Shown: piece by piece, positions 20,701-33,846 of the stretch
Numbering within the stretch: position 1 is the stretch's first letter
Layout of the letters: every line of letters begins with the position of its first letter
Source: Nemertoderma westbladi
Taxonomy: Eukaryota; Xenacoelomorpha; Nemertodermatida; Nemertodermatidae
Reading direction: 5' to 3'
NCBI GenBank assembly: GCA_032718475.1
Contig: JAUCBJ010004132.1
Coordinates: 1 to 41,991, forward strand
DNA length: 41,991 nt
Notes under the pieces: generated by a model
The model's input: the letters and a program-made list of their open reading frames with translations, nothing else
Databases searched by the model: none
What the model was told of the DNA's origin: nothing
Program-made: the position numbers and the translations under genes

Positions 20701-23700
20701 CAATTGAGTGAAACAATCCCTCAAAGTGAAGGGCCAAGGTTGTCGTCATCTTGTAGTGATTCCAGGTGAGTGAAACAATCCCTCAAAGTGAAGGGCCAAG
20801 GTCGTCGTCATCTTGTAGTGATTCCAGGTGAGTGAAACAATCCCACACAGTGAAGGGCCAAGGTCGTCGTCATCTTGTAGTGATTCCAGGTTAGTGAAAC
20901 AATCCCTCAAAGTGAAGGGCCAAGGTCGTCGTCATCTTGTAGAGATTCCAGGTGAGTGAAACAATTGAGTGAAACAATCCCACACAGTGAAGGCCAAGGT
21001 CGTCGTCATCTTGTAGAGATTCCAGGTTAGTGAAACAATCCCTCAAAGTGAAGGGCCAAGGTCGTCGTCATCTTGTAGTGATTCCAGGTTAGTGAAACAA
21101 TCCCTCAAAGTGAAGGGCCAAGGTCGTCGTCATCTTGTAGTGATTCCAGGTGAGTGAAACAATTGAGTGAAACAATCCCACACAGTGAAGGGCCAAGGTC
21201 GTCGTCATCTTGTAGAGATTCCACGTGAGTGAAACAATTGAGTGAAACAATCCCACACAGTGAAGGGCCAAGGTCGTCGTCATCTTGTAGAGATTCCAGG
21301 TTAGTGAAACAATCCCTCAAAGTGAAGGGCCAAGGTCGTCTTCATCTTGTAGTGATTCCAGGTTAGTGAAACAATCCCTCAAAGTGAAGGGCCAAGGTCG
21401 TCGTCATCTTGTAGTGATTCCAGGTGAGTGAAACAATTGAGTGAAACAATCCCTCAATGTGAAGGGCCAAGGTCGTCGTCACCTTGTAGAGATTCCAGGT
21501 TAGTGAAACAATCCCACACAGTGAAGGGCCAAGGTCGTCGTCATCTTGTAGAGATTCCAGGTTAGTGAAACAATCCCACACAGTGAAGGGCCAAGGTCGT
21601 CGTCATCTTGTAGTGATTCCAGGTTAGTGAAACAATCCCACACAGTGAAGGGCCAAGGTTGTCGTTATCTTGTAGAGATTCCAGGTGAGTGAAACAATTG
21701 AGTGAAACAATCCCACACAGTGAAGGACCAAGGTCGTCGTCATCTTGTAGAGATTCCAGGTTATTGAAACAATCCCTCAAAGTGAAGGGCCAAGGTCGTC
21801 GTCATCTTGTAGTGATTCCAGGTTATTGAAACAATCCCTCAAAGTGAAGGGCCAAGGTCGTCGTCATCTTGTAGTGATTCCAGGTGAGTGAAACAATTGA
21901 GTGAAACAATCCCACACAGTGAAGGGCCAAGGTCTTCGTCATCTTGTAGAGATTCCAGGTTAGTGAAGCAATCCCTCAAAGTGAAGGGCCAAGGTCGTCG
22001 TCATCTTGTAGTGATTCCAGGTGAGTGAAACAATTGAGTGAAACAATCCCACACAGTGAAGGGCCAAGGTCGTCGTCATCTTGTAGAGATTCCAGGTTAG
22101 TGAAACAATCCCTCAAAGTGAAGGGCCAAGGTCGTCGTCATCTTGTAGTGATTCCAGGTGAGTGAAACAATTGAGTGAAACAATCCCACACAGTGAAGGG
22201 CCAAGGTCGTCGTCATCTTGTAGAGATTCCAGGTTAGTGAAACAATCCCTCAAAGTGAAGGGCCAAGGTCGTCGTCATCTTGTAGTGATTCCAGGTGAGT
22301 GAAACAATTGAGTGAAACAATCCCACACAGTGAAGGGCCAAGGTCGTCGTCATCTTGTAGAGATTCCAGGTTAGTGAAACAATTGAGTGAAACAAACCCA
22401 CACAGTGAAGGGCCAAGGTCGTCGTCATCTTGTAGAGATTCCAGGTTAGTGAAACAATCCCTCAAAGTGAAGGGCCAAGGTCGTCGTCATCTTGTAGTGA
22501 TTCCAGGTGAGTGAAACAATTGAGTGAAACAATCCCACACAGTGAAGGGCCAAGGTCGTCGTCATCTTGTAGAGATTCCAGGTTAGTGAAACAATCCCTC
22601 AAAGTGAAGGGCCAAGGTCGTCGTCATCTTGTAGAGATTCCAGGTGAGTGAAACAATCCCACACAGTGAAGGGCCAAGGTCGTCGTCATCTTGTAGAGAT
22701 TCCAGGTTAGTGAAACAATCCCTCAAAGTGAAGGGCCAAGGTCGTCGTCATCTTGTAGTGATTCCAGGTGAGTGAAACAATCCCACACAGTGAAGGGCCA
22801 AGGTCGTCGTCATCTTGTAGTGATTCCAGGTTAGTGAAACAATCCCTCAAAGTGAAGGGCCAAGGTCGTCGTCATCTTGTAGAGATTCCAGGTGAGTGAA
22901 ACAATCCCACACAGTGAAGGGCCAAGGTCGTCGTCATCTTGTAGAGATTCCAGGTGAGTGAAACAATCCCACACAGTGAAGGGCCAAGGTCGTCGTCATC
23001 TTGTAGTGATTCCAGGTGAGTGAAACAATCCCTCAAAGTGAAGGGCCAAGGTCGTCGTCATCTTGTAGTGATTCCAGGTGAGTAAAACAATCCCACACAG
23101 TGAAGGGCCAAGGTCGTCGTCATCTTGTAGTGATCCCAGGTTAGTGAAACAATCCCTCAAAGTGAAGGGCCAAGGTCGTCGTCATCTTGTAGAGATTCCA
23201 GTTGAGTGAAACAATTGAGTGAAACAATCCCACACAGTGAAGGGCCAAGGTCGTCGTCATCTTGTAGAGATTCCAGGTTAGTGAAACAATCCCTCAAAGT
23301 GAAGGGCCAAGGTCGTCGTCATCTTGTAGAGATTCCAGTTGAGTGAAACAATTGAGTGAAACAATCCCACACAGTGAAGGGCCAAGGTCGTCGTCATCTT
23401 GTAGAGATTCCAGGTTAGTGAAACAATCCCTCAAAGTGAAGGGCCAAGGTCGTCGTCATCTTGTAGTGATTCCAGGTGAGTGAAACAATCCCACACAGTG
23501 AAGGGCCAAGGTCGTCGTCATCTTGTAGTGATTCCAGGTTAGTGAAACAATCCCTCAAAGTGAAGGGCCAAGGTCGTCGTCATCTTGTAGAGATTCCAGG
23601 TGAGTGAAACAATTGAGTGAAACAATCCCACACAGTGAAGGGCCAAGGTCGTCGTCATCTTGTAGAGATTCCAGGTGAGTGAAACAATTGAGTGAAACAA

Positions 23701-26700
23701 TCCCTCAAAGTGAAGGGCCAAGGTTGTCGTCATCTTGTAGTGATTCCAGGTGAGTGAAACAATCCCTCAAAGTGAAGGGCCAAGGTCGTCGTCATCTTGT
23801 AGTGATTCCAGGTGAGTGAAACAATCCCACACAGTGAAGGGCCAAGGTCGTCGTCATCTTGTAGTGATTCCAGGTTAGTGAAACAATCCCTCAAAGTGAA
23901 GGGCCAAGGTCGTCGTCATCTTGTAGAGATTCCAGGTGAGTGAAACAATTGAGTGAAACAATCCCACACAGTGAAGGCCAAGGTCGTCGTCATCTTGTAG
24001 AGATTCCAGGTTAGTGAAACAATCCCTCAAAGTGAAGGGCCAAGGTCGTCGTCATCTTGTAGTGATTCCAGGTTAGTGAAACAATCCCTCAAAGTGAAGG
24101 GCCAAGGTCGTCGTCATCTTGTAGTGATTCCAGGTGAGTGAAACAATTGAGTGAAACAATCCCACACAGTGAAGGGCCAAGGTCGTCTTCATCTTGTAGT
24201 GATTCCAGGTTAGTGAAACAATCCCTCAAAGTGAAGGGCCAAGGTCGTCGTCATCTTGTAGTGATTCCAGGTGAGTGAAACAATTGAGTGAAACAATCCC
24301 TCAATGTGAAGGGCCAAGGTCGTCGTCACCTTGTAGAGATTCCAGGTTAGTGAAACAATCCCACACAGTGAAGGGCCAAGGTCGTCGTCATCTTGTAGAG
24401 ATTCCAGGTTAGTGAAACAATCCCACACAGTGAAGGGCCAAGGTCGTCGTCATCTTGTAGTGATTCCAGGTTAGTGAAACAATCCCACACAGTGAAGGGC
24501 CAAGGTTGTCGTTATCTTGTAGAGATTCCAGGTGAGTGAAACAATTGAGTGAAACAATCCCACACAGTGAAGGACCAAGGTCGTCGTCATCTTGTAGAGA
24601 TTCCAGGTTATTGAAACAATCCCTCAAAGTGAAGGGCCAAGGTCGTCGTCATCTTGTAGTGATTCCAGGTTATTGAAACAATCCCTCAAAGTGAAGGGCC
24701 AAGGTCGTCGTCATCTTGTAGTGATTCCAGGTGAGTGAAACAATTGAGTGAAACAATCCCACACAGTGAAGGGCCAAGGTCTTCGTCATCTTGTAGAGAT
24801 TCCAGGTTAGTGAAGCAATCCCTCAAAGTGAAGGGCCAAGGTCGTCGTCATCTTGTAGTGATTCCAGGTGAGTGAAACAATTGAGTGAAACAATCCCACA
24901 CAGTGAAGGGCCAAGGTCGTCGTCATCTTGTAGAGATTCCAGGTTAGTGAAACAATCCCTCAAAGTGAAGGGCCAAGGTCGTCGTCATCTTGTAGTGATT
25001 CCAGGTGAGTGAAACAATTGAGTGAAACAATCCCACACAGTGAAGGGCCAAGGTCGTCGTCATCTTGTAGAGATTCCAGGTTAGTGAAACAATCCCTAAA
25101 AGTGAAGGGCCAAGGTCGTCGTCATCTTGTAGTGATTCCAGGTGAGTGAAACAATTGAGTGAAACAATCCCACACAGTGAAGGGCCAAGGTCGTCGTCAT
25201 CTTGTAGAGATTCCAGGTTAGTGAAACAATTGAGTGAAACAAACCCACACAGTGAAGGGCCAAGGTCGTCGTCATCTTGTAGAGATTCCAGGTTAGTGAA
25301 ACAATCCCTCAAAGTGAAGGGCCAAGGTCGTCGTCATCTTGTAGTGATTCCAGGTGAGTGAAACAATTGAGTGAAACAATCCCACACAGTGAAGGGCCAA
25401 GGTCGTCGTCATCTTGTAGAGATTCCAGGTTAGTGAAACAATCCCTCAAAGTGAAGGGCCAAGGTCGTCGTCATCTTGTAGTGATTCCAGGTGAGTGAAA
25501 CAATTGAGTGAAACAATCCCACACAGTGAAGGGCCAAGGTCTTCGTCATCTTGTAGAGATTCCAGGTTAGTGAAGCAATCCCTCAAAGTGAAGGGCCAAG
25601 GTCGTCGTCATCTTGTAGTGATTCCAGGTGAGTGAAACAATTGAGTGAAACAATCCCACACAGTGAAGGGCCAAGGTCGTCGTCATCTTGTAGAGATTCC
25701 AGGTTAGTGAAACAATCCCTCAAAGTGAAGGGCCAAGGTCGTCGTCATCTTGTAGTGATTCCAGGTGAGTGAAACAATTGAGTGAAACAAACCCACACAG
25801 TGAAGGGCCAAGGTCGTCGTCATCTTGTAGAGATTCCAGGTTAGTGAAACAATCCCTCAAAGTGAAGGGCCAAGGTCGTCGTCATCTTGTAGTGATTCCA
25901 GGTGAGTGAAACAATTGAGTGAAACAATCCCACACAGTGAAGGGCCAAGGTCGTCGTCATCTTGTAGAGATTCCAGGTTAGTGAAACAATCCCTCAAAGT
26001 GAAGGGCCAAGGTCGTCGTCATCTTGTAGTGATTCCAGGTGAGTGAAACAATTGAGTGAAACAATCCCACACAGTGAAGGGCCAAGGTCGTCGTCATCTT
26101 GTAGAGATTCCAGGTAAGTGAAACAATCCCTCAAAGTGAAGGGCCAAGGTCGTCGTCATCTTGTAGTGATTCCAGGTGAGTGAAACAATCCCACACAGTG
26201 AAGGGCCAATGTCGTCGTCATCTTGTAGTGATTCCAGGTGAGTGAAACAATCCCTCAAAGTGAAGGGCCAAGGTCGTCGTCATCTTGTAGTGATTCCAGG
26301 TGAGTAAAACAATCCCACACAGTGAAGGGCCAAGGTCGTCGTCATCTTGTAGTGATTCCAGGTTAGTGAAACAATCCCTCAAAGTGAAGGGCCAAGGTCG
26401 TCGTCATCTTGTAGTGATTCCAGGTGAGTAAAACAATCCCACACAGTGAAGGGCCAAGGTCGTCGTCATCTTGTAGTGATCCCAGGTTAGTGAAACAATC
26501 CCTCAAAGTGAAGGGCCAAGGTCGTCGTCATCTTGTAGAGATTCCAGTTGAGTGAAACAATTGAGTGAAACAATCCCACACAGTGAAGGGCCAAGGTCGT
26601 CGTCATTTTGTAGAGATTCCAGGTTAGTGAAACAATCCCTCAAAGTGAAGGGCCAAGGTCGTCGTCATGTTGTAGAGATTCCAGGTTAGTGAAACAATCC

Positions 26701-29700
26701 CACTCAGTGAAGGGCCAAGGTCGTCGTCATCTTCTAGTGATTCCAGGTGAGTGAAACAATTGAGTGAAACAATCCCACACAGTGAAGGGCCAAGGTCGTC
26801 GTCACCTTGTAGAGATTCCAGGTTAGTGAAACAATCCCACACAGTGAAGGACCAAGGTCGTCGTCATGTTGTAGAGATTCCAGGTGAGTGAAACAATCCC
26901 ACACAGTGAAGGGCCAAGGTCGTTGTCATCTTGTAGAGATTCCAGGTGAGTGAAACAATCCCACACAGTGAAGGGCCAAGGTCGTCGTCATCTTGTAGAG
27001 ATTCCAGGTGAGTGAAACAATCCCACACAGTGAAGGGCCAAGGTCGTCGTCATCTTGTAGAGATTCCAGGTGAGTGAAACAATCCCTCAAAGTGAAGGGC
27101 CAAGGTCGTCGTCATCTTGTAGTGATTCCAGGTTAGTGAAACAATCCCACACAGTGAAGGGCCAAGGTCGTCGTCATCTTGTAGAGATTCCAGGTGAGTG
27201 AAACAATCCCACACAGTGAAGGGCAAAGGTCGTTGTCATCTTGTAGAGATTCCAGGTGAGTGAAACAATCCTACACAGTGAAGGGCCAAGGTCGTCGTCA
27301 TCTTGTAGTGATTCCAGGTTAGTGAAACAATCCCACACAGTGAAGGGCCAAGGTCGTCGTCATCTTGTAGAGATTCCAGGTGAGTGAAACAATCCCACAC
27401 AGTGAAGGGCAAAGGTCGTCGTCATCTTGTAGTGATTCCAGGTTAGTGAAACAATCCCTCAAAGTGAAGGGCCAAGGTCGTCGTCATCTTGTAGAGATTC
27501 CAGGTGAGTGAAACAATCCCACACAGTGAAGGGCAAAGGTCGTTGTCATCTTGTAGAGATTCCAGGTGAGTGAAACAATCCCACACAGTGAAGGGCCAAG
27601 GTCGTCGTCATCTTGTAGAGATTCCAGGTGAGTGAAACAATCCCACACAGTGAAGGGCAAAGGTCGTCGTCATCTTGTAGTGATTCCAGGTTAGTGAAAC
27701 AATCCCTCAAAGTGAAGGGCCAAGGTCGTCGTCATCTTGTAGAGATTCCAGGTGAGTGAAACAATTGAGTGAAACAATCCCACACAGTGAAGGGCCAAGG
27801 TCGTCGTCATCTTGTAGAGATTCCAGGTTAGTGAAACAATCCCTCAAAGTGAAGGGCCAAGGTCGTCGTCATCTTGTAGTGATTCCAGGTGAGTGAAACA
27901 ATCCCACACAGTGAAGGGCCAAGGTCGTCGTCATCTTGTAGTGATTCCAGGTTAGTGAAACAATCCCTCAAAGTGAAGGGCCAAGGTCGTCGTCATCTTG
28001 TAGAGATTCCAGGTGAGTGAAACAATTGAGTGAAACAATCCCACACAGTGAAGGGCCAAGGTCGTCGTCATCTTGTAGAGATTCCAGGTTAGTGAAACAA
28101 TCCCTCAAAGTGAAGGGCCAAGGTCGTCGTCATCTTGTAGTGATTCCAGGTTAGTGAAACAATCCCTCAAAGTGAAGGGCCAAGGTCGTCGTCATCTTGT
28201 ATTGATTCCAGGTGAGTGAAACAATTGAGTGAAACAATCCCACACAGTGAAGGGCCAAGGTCGTCGTCATCTTGTAGAGATTCCACGTGAGTGAAACAAT
28301 TGAGTGAAACAATCCCACACAGTGAAGGGCCAAGGTCGTCGTCATCTTGTAGAGATTCCAGGTTAGTGAAACAATCCCTCAAAGTGAAGGGCCAAGGTCG
28401 TCGTCATCTTGTAGTGATTCCAGGTTAGTGAAACAATCCCTCAAAGTGAAGGGCCAAGGTCGTCGTCATCTTGTAGTGATTCCAGGTGAGTGAAACAATT
28501 GAGTGAAACAATCCCTCAATGTGAAGGGCCAAGGTCGTCGTCATCTTGTAGAGATTCCAGGTGAGTGAAACAATTGAGTGAAACAATCCCACACAGTGAA
28601 GGGCCAAGGTCGTCGTCATCTTGTAGAGATTCCAGGTTATTGAAACAATCCCTCAAAGTGAAGGGCCAAGGTCGTCGTCATCTTGTAGTGATTCCAGGTT
28701 ATTGAAACAATCCCTCAAAGTGAAGGGCCAAGGTCGTCGTCATCTTGTAGTGATTCCAGGTGAGTGAAACAATTGAGTGAAACAATCCCACACAGTGAAG
28801 GGCCAAGGTCGTCGTCATCTTGTAGAGATTCCAGGTTAGTGAAACAAACCCTCAAAGTGAAGGGCCAAGGTCGTCGTCATCTTGTAGAGATTCCAGGTTA
28901 GTGAAGCAAACCCTCAAAGTGAAGGGCCAAGGTCGTCGTCATCTTGTAGTGATTCCAGGTGAGTGAAACAATTGAGTGAAACAATCCCACACAGTGAAGG
29001 GCCAAGGTCGTCGTCATCTTGTAGAGATTCCAGGTTAGTGAAACAATCCCTCAAAGTGAAGGGCCAAGGTCGTCGTCATCTTGTAGTGATTCCAGGTGAG
29101 TGAAACAATTGAGTGAAACAATCCCACACAGTGAAGGGCCAAGGTCGTCGTCATCTTGTAGAGATTCCAGGTTAGTGAAACAATCCCTCAAAGTGAAGGG
29201 CCAAGGTCGTCGTCATCTTGTAGTGATTCCAGGTTAGTGAAACAATCCCTCAAAGTGAAGGGCCAAGGTCGTCGTCATCTTGTAGTGATTCCAGGTGAGT
29301 GAAACAATTGAGTGAAACAATCCCACACAGTAAAGGGCCAAGGTCGTCGTCATCTTGTAGAGATTCCAGGTTAGTGAAACAATCCCTCAAAGTGAAGGGC
29401 CAAGGTCGTCGTCATCTTGTAGTGATTCCAGGTGAGTGAAATAATTGAGTGAAACAATCCCACACAGTGAAGGGCCAAGGTCGTCGTCATCTTGTAGAGA
29501 TTCCAGGTTAGTGAAACAATCCCACAAAGTGAAGGGCCAAGGTCGTCGTCATCTTGTAGAGATTCCAGGTGAGTGAAACAATTGAGTGAAACAATCCCAC
29601 ACAGTGAAGGGCCAAGGTCGTCGTCATCTTGTAGAGATTCCAGGTTAGTGAAACAATTGAGTGAAACAATCCCACACAGTGAAGGGCCAAGGTCGTCGTC

Positions 29701-30780
29701 ATCTTGTAGTGATTCCAGGTGAGTGAAACAATTGAGTGAAACAATCCCACACAGTGAAGGGCCAAGGTCGTCGTCATCTTGTAGAGATTCCAGGTTAGTG
29801 AAACAATCCCTCAAAGTGAATGGCCAAGGTCGTCGTCATCTTGTAGTGATTCCAGGTTAGTGAAACAATCCCTCAAAGTGAAGGGCCAAGGTCGTCGTCA
29901 TCTTGTAGTGATTCCAGGTGAGTGAAACAATTGAGTGAAACAATCCCACACAGTAAAGGGCCAAGGTCGTCGTCATCTTGTAGAGATTCCAGGTTAGTGA
30001 AACAATCCCTCAAAGTGAAGGGCCAAGGTCGTCGTCATCTTGTAGTGATTCCAGGTGAGTGAAATAATTGAGTGAAACAATCCCACACAGTGAAGGGCCA
30101 AGGTCGTCGTCATCTTGTAGAGATTCCAGGTTAGTGAAACAATCCCACAAAGTGAAGGGCCAAGGTCGTCGTCATCTTGTAGAGATTCCAGGTGAGTGAA
30201 ACAATTGAGTGAAACAATCCCACACAGTGAAGGGCCAAGGTCGTCGTCATCTTGTAGAGATTCCAGGTTAGTGAAACAATTGAGTGAAACAATCCCACAC
30301 AGTGAAGGGCCAAGGTCGTCGTCATCTTGTAGAGATTCCAGGTTAGTGAAACAATCCCTCAAAGTGAAGGGCCAAGGTCGTCGTCATCTTGTAGTGATTC
30401 CAGGTGAGTGAAACAATTGAGTGAAACAATCCCACACAGTGAAGGGCCAAGGTCGTCGTCATCTTGTAGAGATTCCAGGTTAGTGAAACAATCCCTCAAA
30501 GTGAAGGGCCAAGGTCGTCGTCATCTTGTAGTGATTCCAGGTGAGTGAAACAATTGAGTGAAACAATCCCACACAGTGAAGGGCCAAGGTCGTCGTCATC
30601 TTGTAGAGATTCCAGGTTAGCGAAACAATCCCTCAAAGTGAAGAGACAAGGTCGTCGTCATCTTGTGGAGATTCCAGGTGAGTGAAACAATCCCACACAG
30701 TGAAGGGCCAAGGTCGTCGTCATCTTGTAGTGATTCCAGGTTAGTGAAACAATCCCTCAAAGTGAAGGGCCAAGGTCGTC
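11786..30780 (+). repeat. Satellite array, mixed-variant segment with higher-order repeats
   Basis: Head-to-tail 62-bp monomers and 75-bp monomers; the longer ones carry an extra 13 bp (GTGAAACAATTGA) after GGTGA. Two diagnostic positions split the units: CCCACACAG versus CCCTCAAAG, and TAGAGATTCC versus TAGTGATTCC. The variants alternate in ordered patterns, including a 137-bp dimer (75+62) over much of 14.6-16.7 kb, a 535-bp multimer (12708, 13243 and 13778 start equivalent stretches) and a 623-bp multimer at 29.4-30.4 kb. A rare GATCCCAGG marker recurs at 12314, 17117, 20148, 23132 and 26478, showing ~3-kb blocks. The CTCAAAG variant is abundant here and last seen at about 30755. Periodicity creates many minus-strand ORFs that are not genes. 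Confidence 0.98.
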
Positions 30781-33700
30781 GTCATCTTGTAGTGATTCCA
30801 GGTGAGTGAAACAATTGAGTGAAACAATCCCACACAGTGAAGGGCCAAGGTCGTCGTCATCTTGTAGAGATTCCAGGTTAGTGAAACAATTGAGTGAAAC
30901 AATCCCACACAGTGAAGGGCCAAGGTCGTCGTCATCTTGTAGAGATTCCAGGTAGTGAAACAATTGAGTGAAACAATCCCACACAGTGAAGGGCCAAGGT
31001 CGTCGTCATCTTGTAGTGATTCCAGGTGGGTGAAACAATCCCACAAAGTGAAGGGCCAAGGTCGTCGTCATCTTGTAGAGATTCCAGGTTAGTGAAACAA
31101 TTGAGTGAAACAATCCCACACAGTGAAGGGCCAAGGTCGTCGTCATCTTGTAGAGATTCCAGGTTAGTGAAACAATCCCACACAGTGAAGGGCCAAGGTC
31201 GTCGTCATCTTGTAGAGATTCCAGGTGAGTGAAACAATCCCACACAGTGAAGGGCCAAGGTCGTCGTCATCTTGTAGAGATTCCAGGTGAGTGAAACAAT
31301 TGAGTGAAACAATCCCACACAGTGAAGGGCCAAGGTCGTCGTCATCTTGTGGAGATTCCAGGTTAGTGAAACAATTGAGTGAAACAATCCCACACAGTGA
31401 AGGGCCAAGGTCGTCGTCATCTTGTAGTGATTCCAGGTGAGTGAAACAATCCCACACAGTGAAGGGCCAAGGTCGTCGTCATCTTGTAGAGATTCCAGGT
31501 TAGTGAAACAATTGAGTGAAACAATCCCACACAGTGAAGGGCCAAGGTCGTCGTCATCTTGTAGAGATTCCAGGTTAGTGAAACAATCCCACACAGTGAA
31601 GGGCCAAGGTCGTCGTCATCTTGTAGAGATTCCAGGTGAGTGAAACAATCCCACACAGTGAAGGGCCAAGGTCGTCGTCATCTTGTAGAGATTCCAGGTG
31701 AGTGAAACAATTGAGTGAAACAATCCCACACAGTGAAGGGCCAAGGTCGTCGTCATCTTGTAGTGATTCCAGGTTAGTGAAACAATCCCACACAGTGAAG
31801 GGCCAAGGTCGTCGTCATCTTGTAGAGATTCCAGGTGAGTGAAACAATCCCACACAGTGAAGGGCCAAGGTCGTCGTCATCTTGTAGAGATTCTAGTTGA
31901 GTGAAACAATCCCACACAGTGAAGGGCCAAGGTCGTCGTCATCTTGTAGTAATTCCAGGTGAGTGAAACAATCCCACACAGTGAAGGGCCAAGGTCGGCG
32001 TCATCTTGTAGTGATTCCAGGTTAGTGAAACAATCCCACACAGTGAAGGGCCAAGGTCGTCGTCATCTTGTAGTGATTCCAGGTGAGTGAAACAATCCCA
32101 CACAGTGAAGGGCCAAGGTCGTCGTCATCTTGTAGAGATTCCAGGTTAGTGAAACAATCCCACACAGTGAAGGGCCAAGGTCGTCGTCATCTTGTAGTCA
32201 TTCCAGGTTAGTGAAACAATCCCACACAGTGAAGGGCCAAGGTCGTCGTCATCTTGTAGTGATTCCAGGTGAGTGAAACAATCCCACACAGTGAAGGGCC
32301 ATGGTCGGCGTCATCTTGTAGTGATTCCAGGTGAGTGAAACAATCCCACACAGTGAAGGGCCAAGGTCGTCGTCATCTTGTAGTGATTCCAGGTGAGTGA
32401 AACAATCCCACACAGTGAAGGGCCAAGGTCGTCGTCATCTTGTAGAGATTCCAGGTGAGTGAAACAATCCCACACAGTGAAGGGCCAAGGTCGTCGTCAT
32501 CTTGTAGAGATTCCAGGTGAGTGAAACAATTGAGTGAAACAATCCCACACAGTGAAGGGCCAAGGTCGTCGTCATCTTGTAGAGATTCCAGGTGAGTGAA
32601 ACAATCCCACACAGTGAAGGGCCAAGGTCGTTGTCATCTTGTAGAGATTCCAGGTGAGTGAAACAATTGAGTGAAACAATCCCACACAGTGAAGGGCCAA
32701 GGTCGTCGTCATCTTGTAGAGATTCCAGGTGAGTGAAACAATTGAGTGAAACAATCCCACACAGTGAAGGGCCAAGGTTGTCGTCATCTTGTAGAGATTC
32801 CAGGTGAGTGAAACAATTGCGTGAAACAATTGAGCGAAACAATCCCACACAGTGAAGGGCCAAGGTCGTCGTCATCTTGTAGAGATTCCAGGTTAGTGAA
32901 ACAATCCCACACAGTGAAGGGCCAAGGTCGTCATCATCTTGTAGTGATTCCAGGTGAGTGAAACAATCCCACACAGTGAAGGGCCAAGGTCGGCGTCATC
33001 TTGTAGTGATTCCAGGTGAGTGAAACAATCCCACACAGTGAAGGGCCAAGGTCGTCGTCATCTTGTAGTGATTCCAGGTGAGTGAAACAATCCCACACAG
33101 TGAAGGGCCAAGGTCGTCGTCATCTTGTAGAGATTCCAGGTGAGTGAAACAATCCCACACAGTGAAGGGCCAAGGTCGTCGTCATCTTGTAGAGATTCCA
33201 GGTGAGTGAAACAATTGAGTGAAACAATCCCACACAGTGAAGGGCCAAGGTTGTCGTCATCTTGTAGAGATTCCAGGTGAGTGAACAATTGGTGAAGACA
33301 ATCCCACACAGTGAAGGGCCAAGGTCGTCGTCATCTTGTAGTGATTCCAGGTTAGTGAAACAATCCCACACAGTGAAGGGCCAAGGTCGTCGTCATCTTG
33401 TAGTGATTCCAGGTGAGTGAAACAATCCCACACAGTGAAGGGCCAAGGTCGTCGTCATCTTGTAGTGATTCCAGGTGAGTGAAACAATCCCACACAGTGA
33501 AGGGCCAAGGTCGTCGTCATCTTGTAGTGATTCCAGGTGAGTGAAACAATCCCACACAGTGAAGGGCCAAGGTCGTCGTCATCTTGTAGAGATTCCAGGT
33601 GAGTGAAACAATCCCACACAGTGAAGGGCCAAGGTCGTTGTCATCTTGTAGAGATTCCAGGTGAGTGAAACAATTGAGTGAAACAATCCCACACAGTGAA

Positions 33701-33814
33701 GGGCCAAGTTCGTCGTCATCTTGTAGAGATTCCAGGTGAGTGAAACAATTGAGTGAAACAATCCCACACAGTGAAGGGCCAAGGTCGTCGTTATCTTGTA
33801 GAGTTTCCAGGTTA

Positions 33815-33846
33815 GTGAAACAATCCCACACAGTGATTCCAGGTTA
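33815..33846 (+). repeat. 32-bp deleted monomer (first of five)
   Basis: The sequence runs from CACACAGTGA directly into TTCCAGG, skipping 30 bp between two AGTGA pentamers of the 62-bp unit. Identical short units occur at 35451-35482, 36954-36985, 37583-37614 and 38565-38596. Confidence 0.9.
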
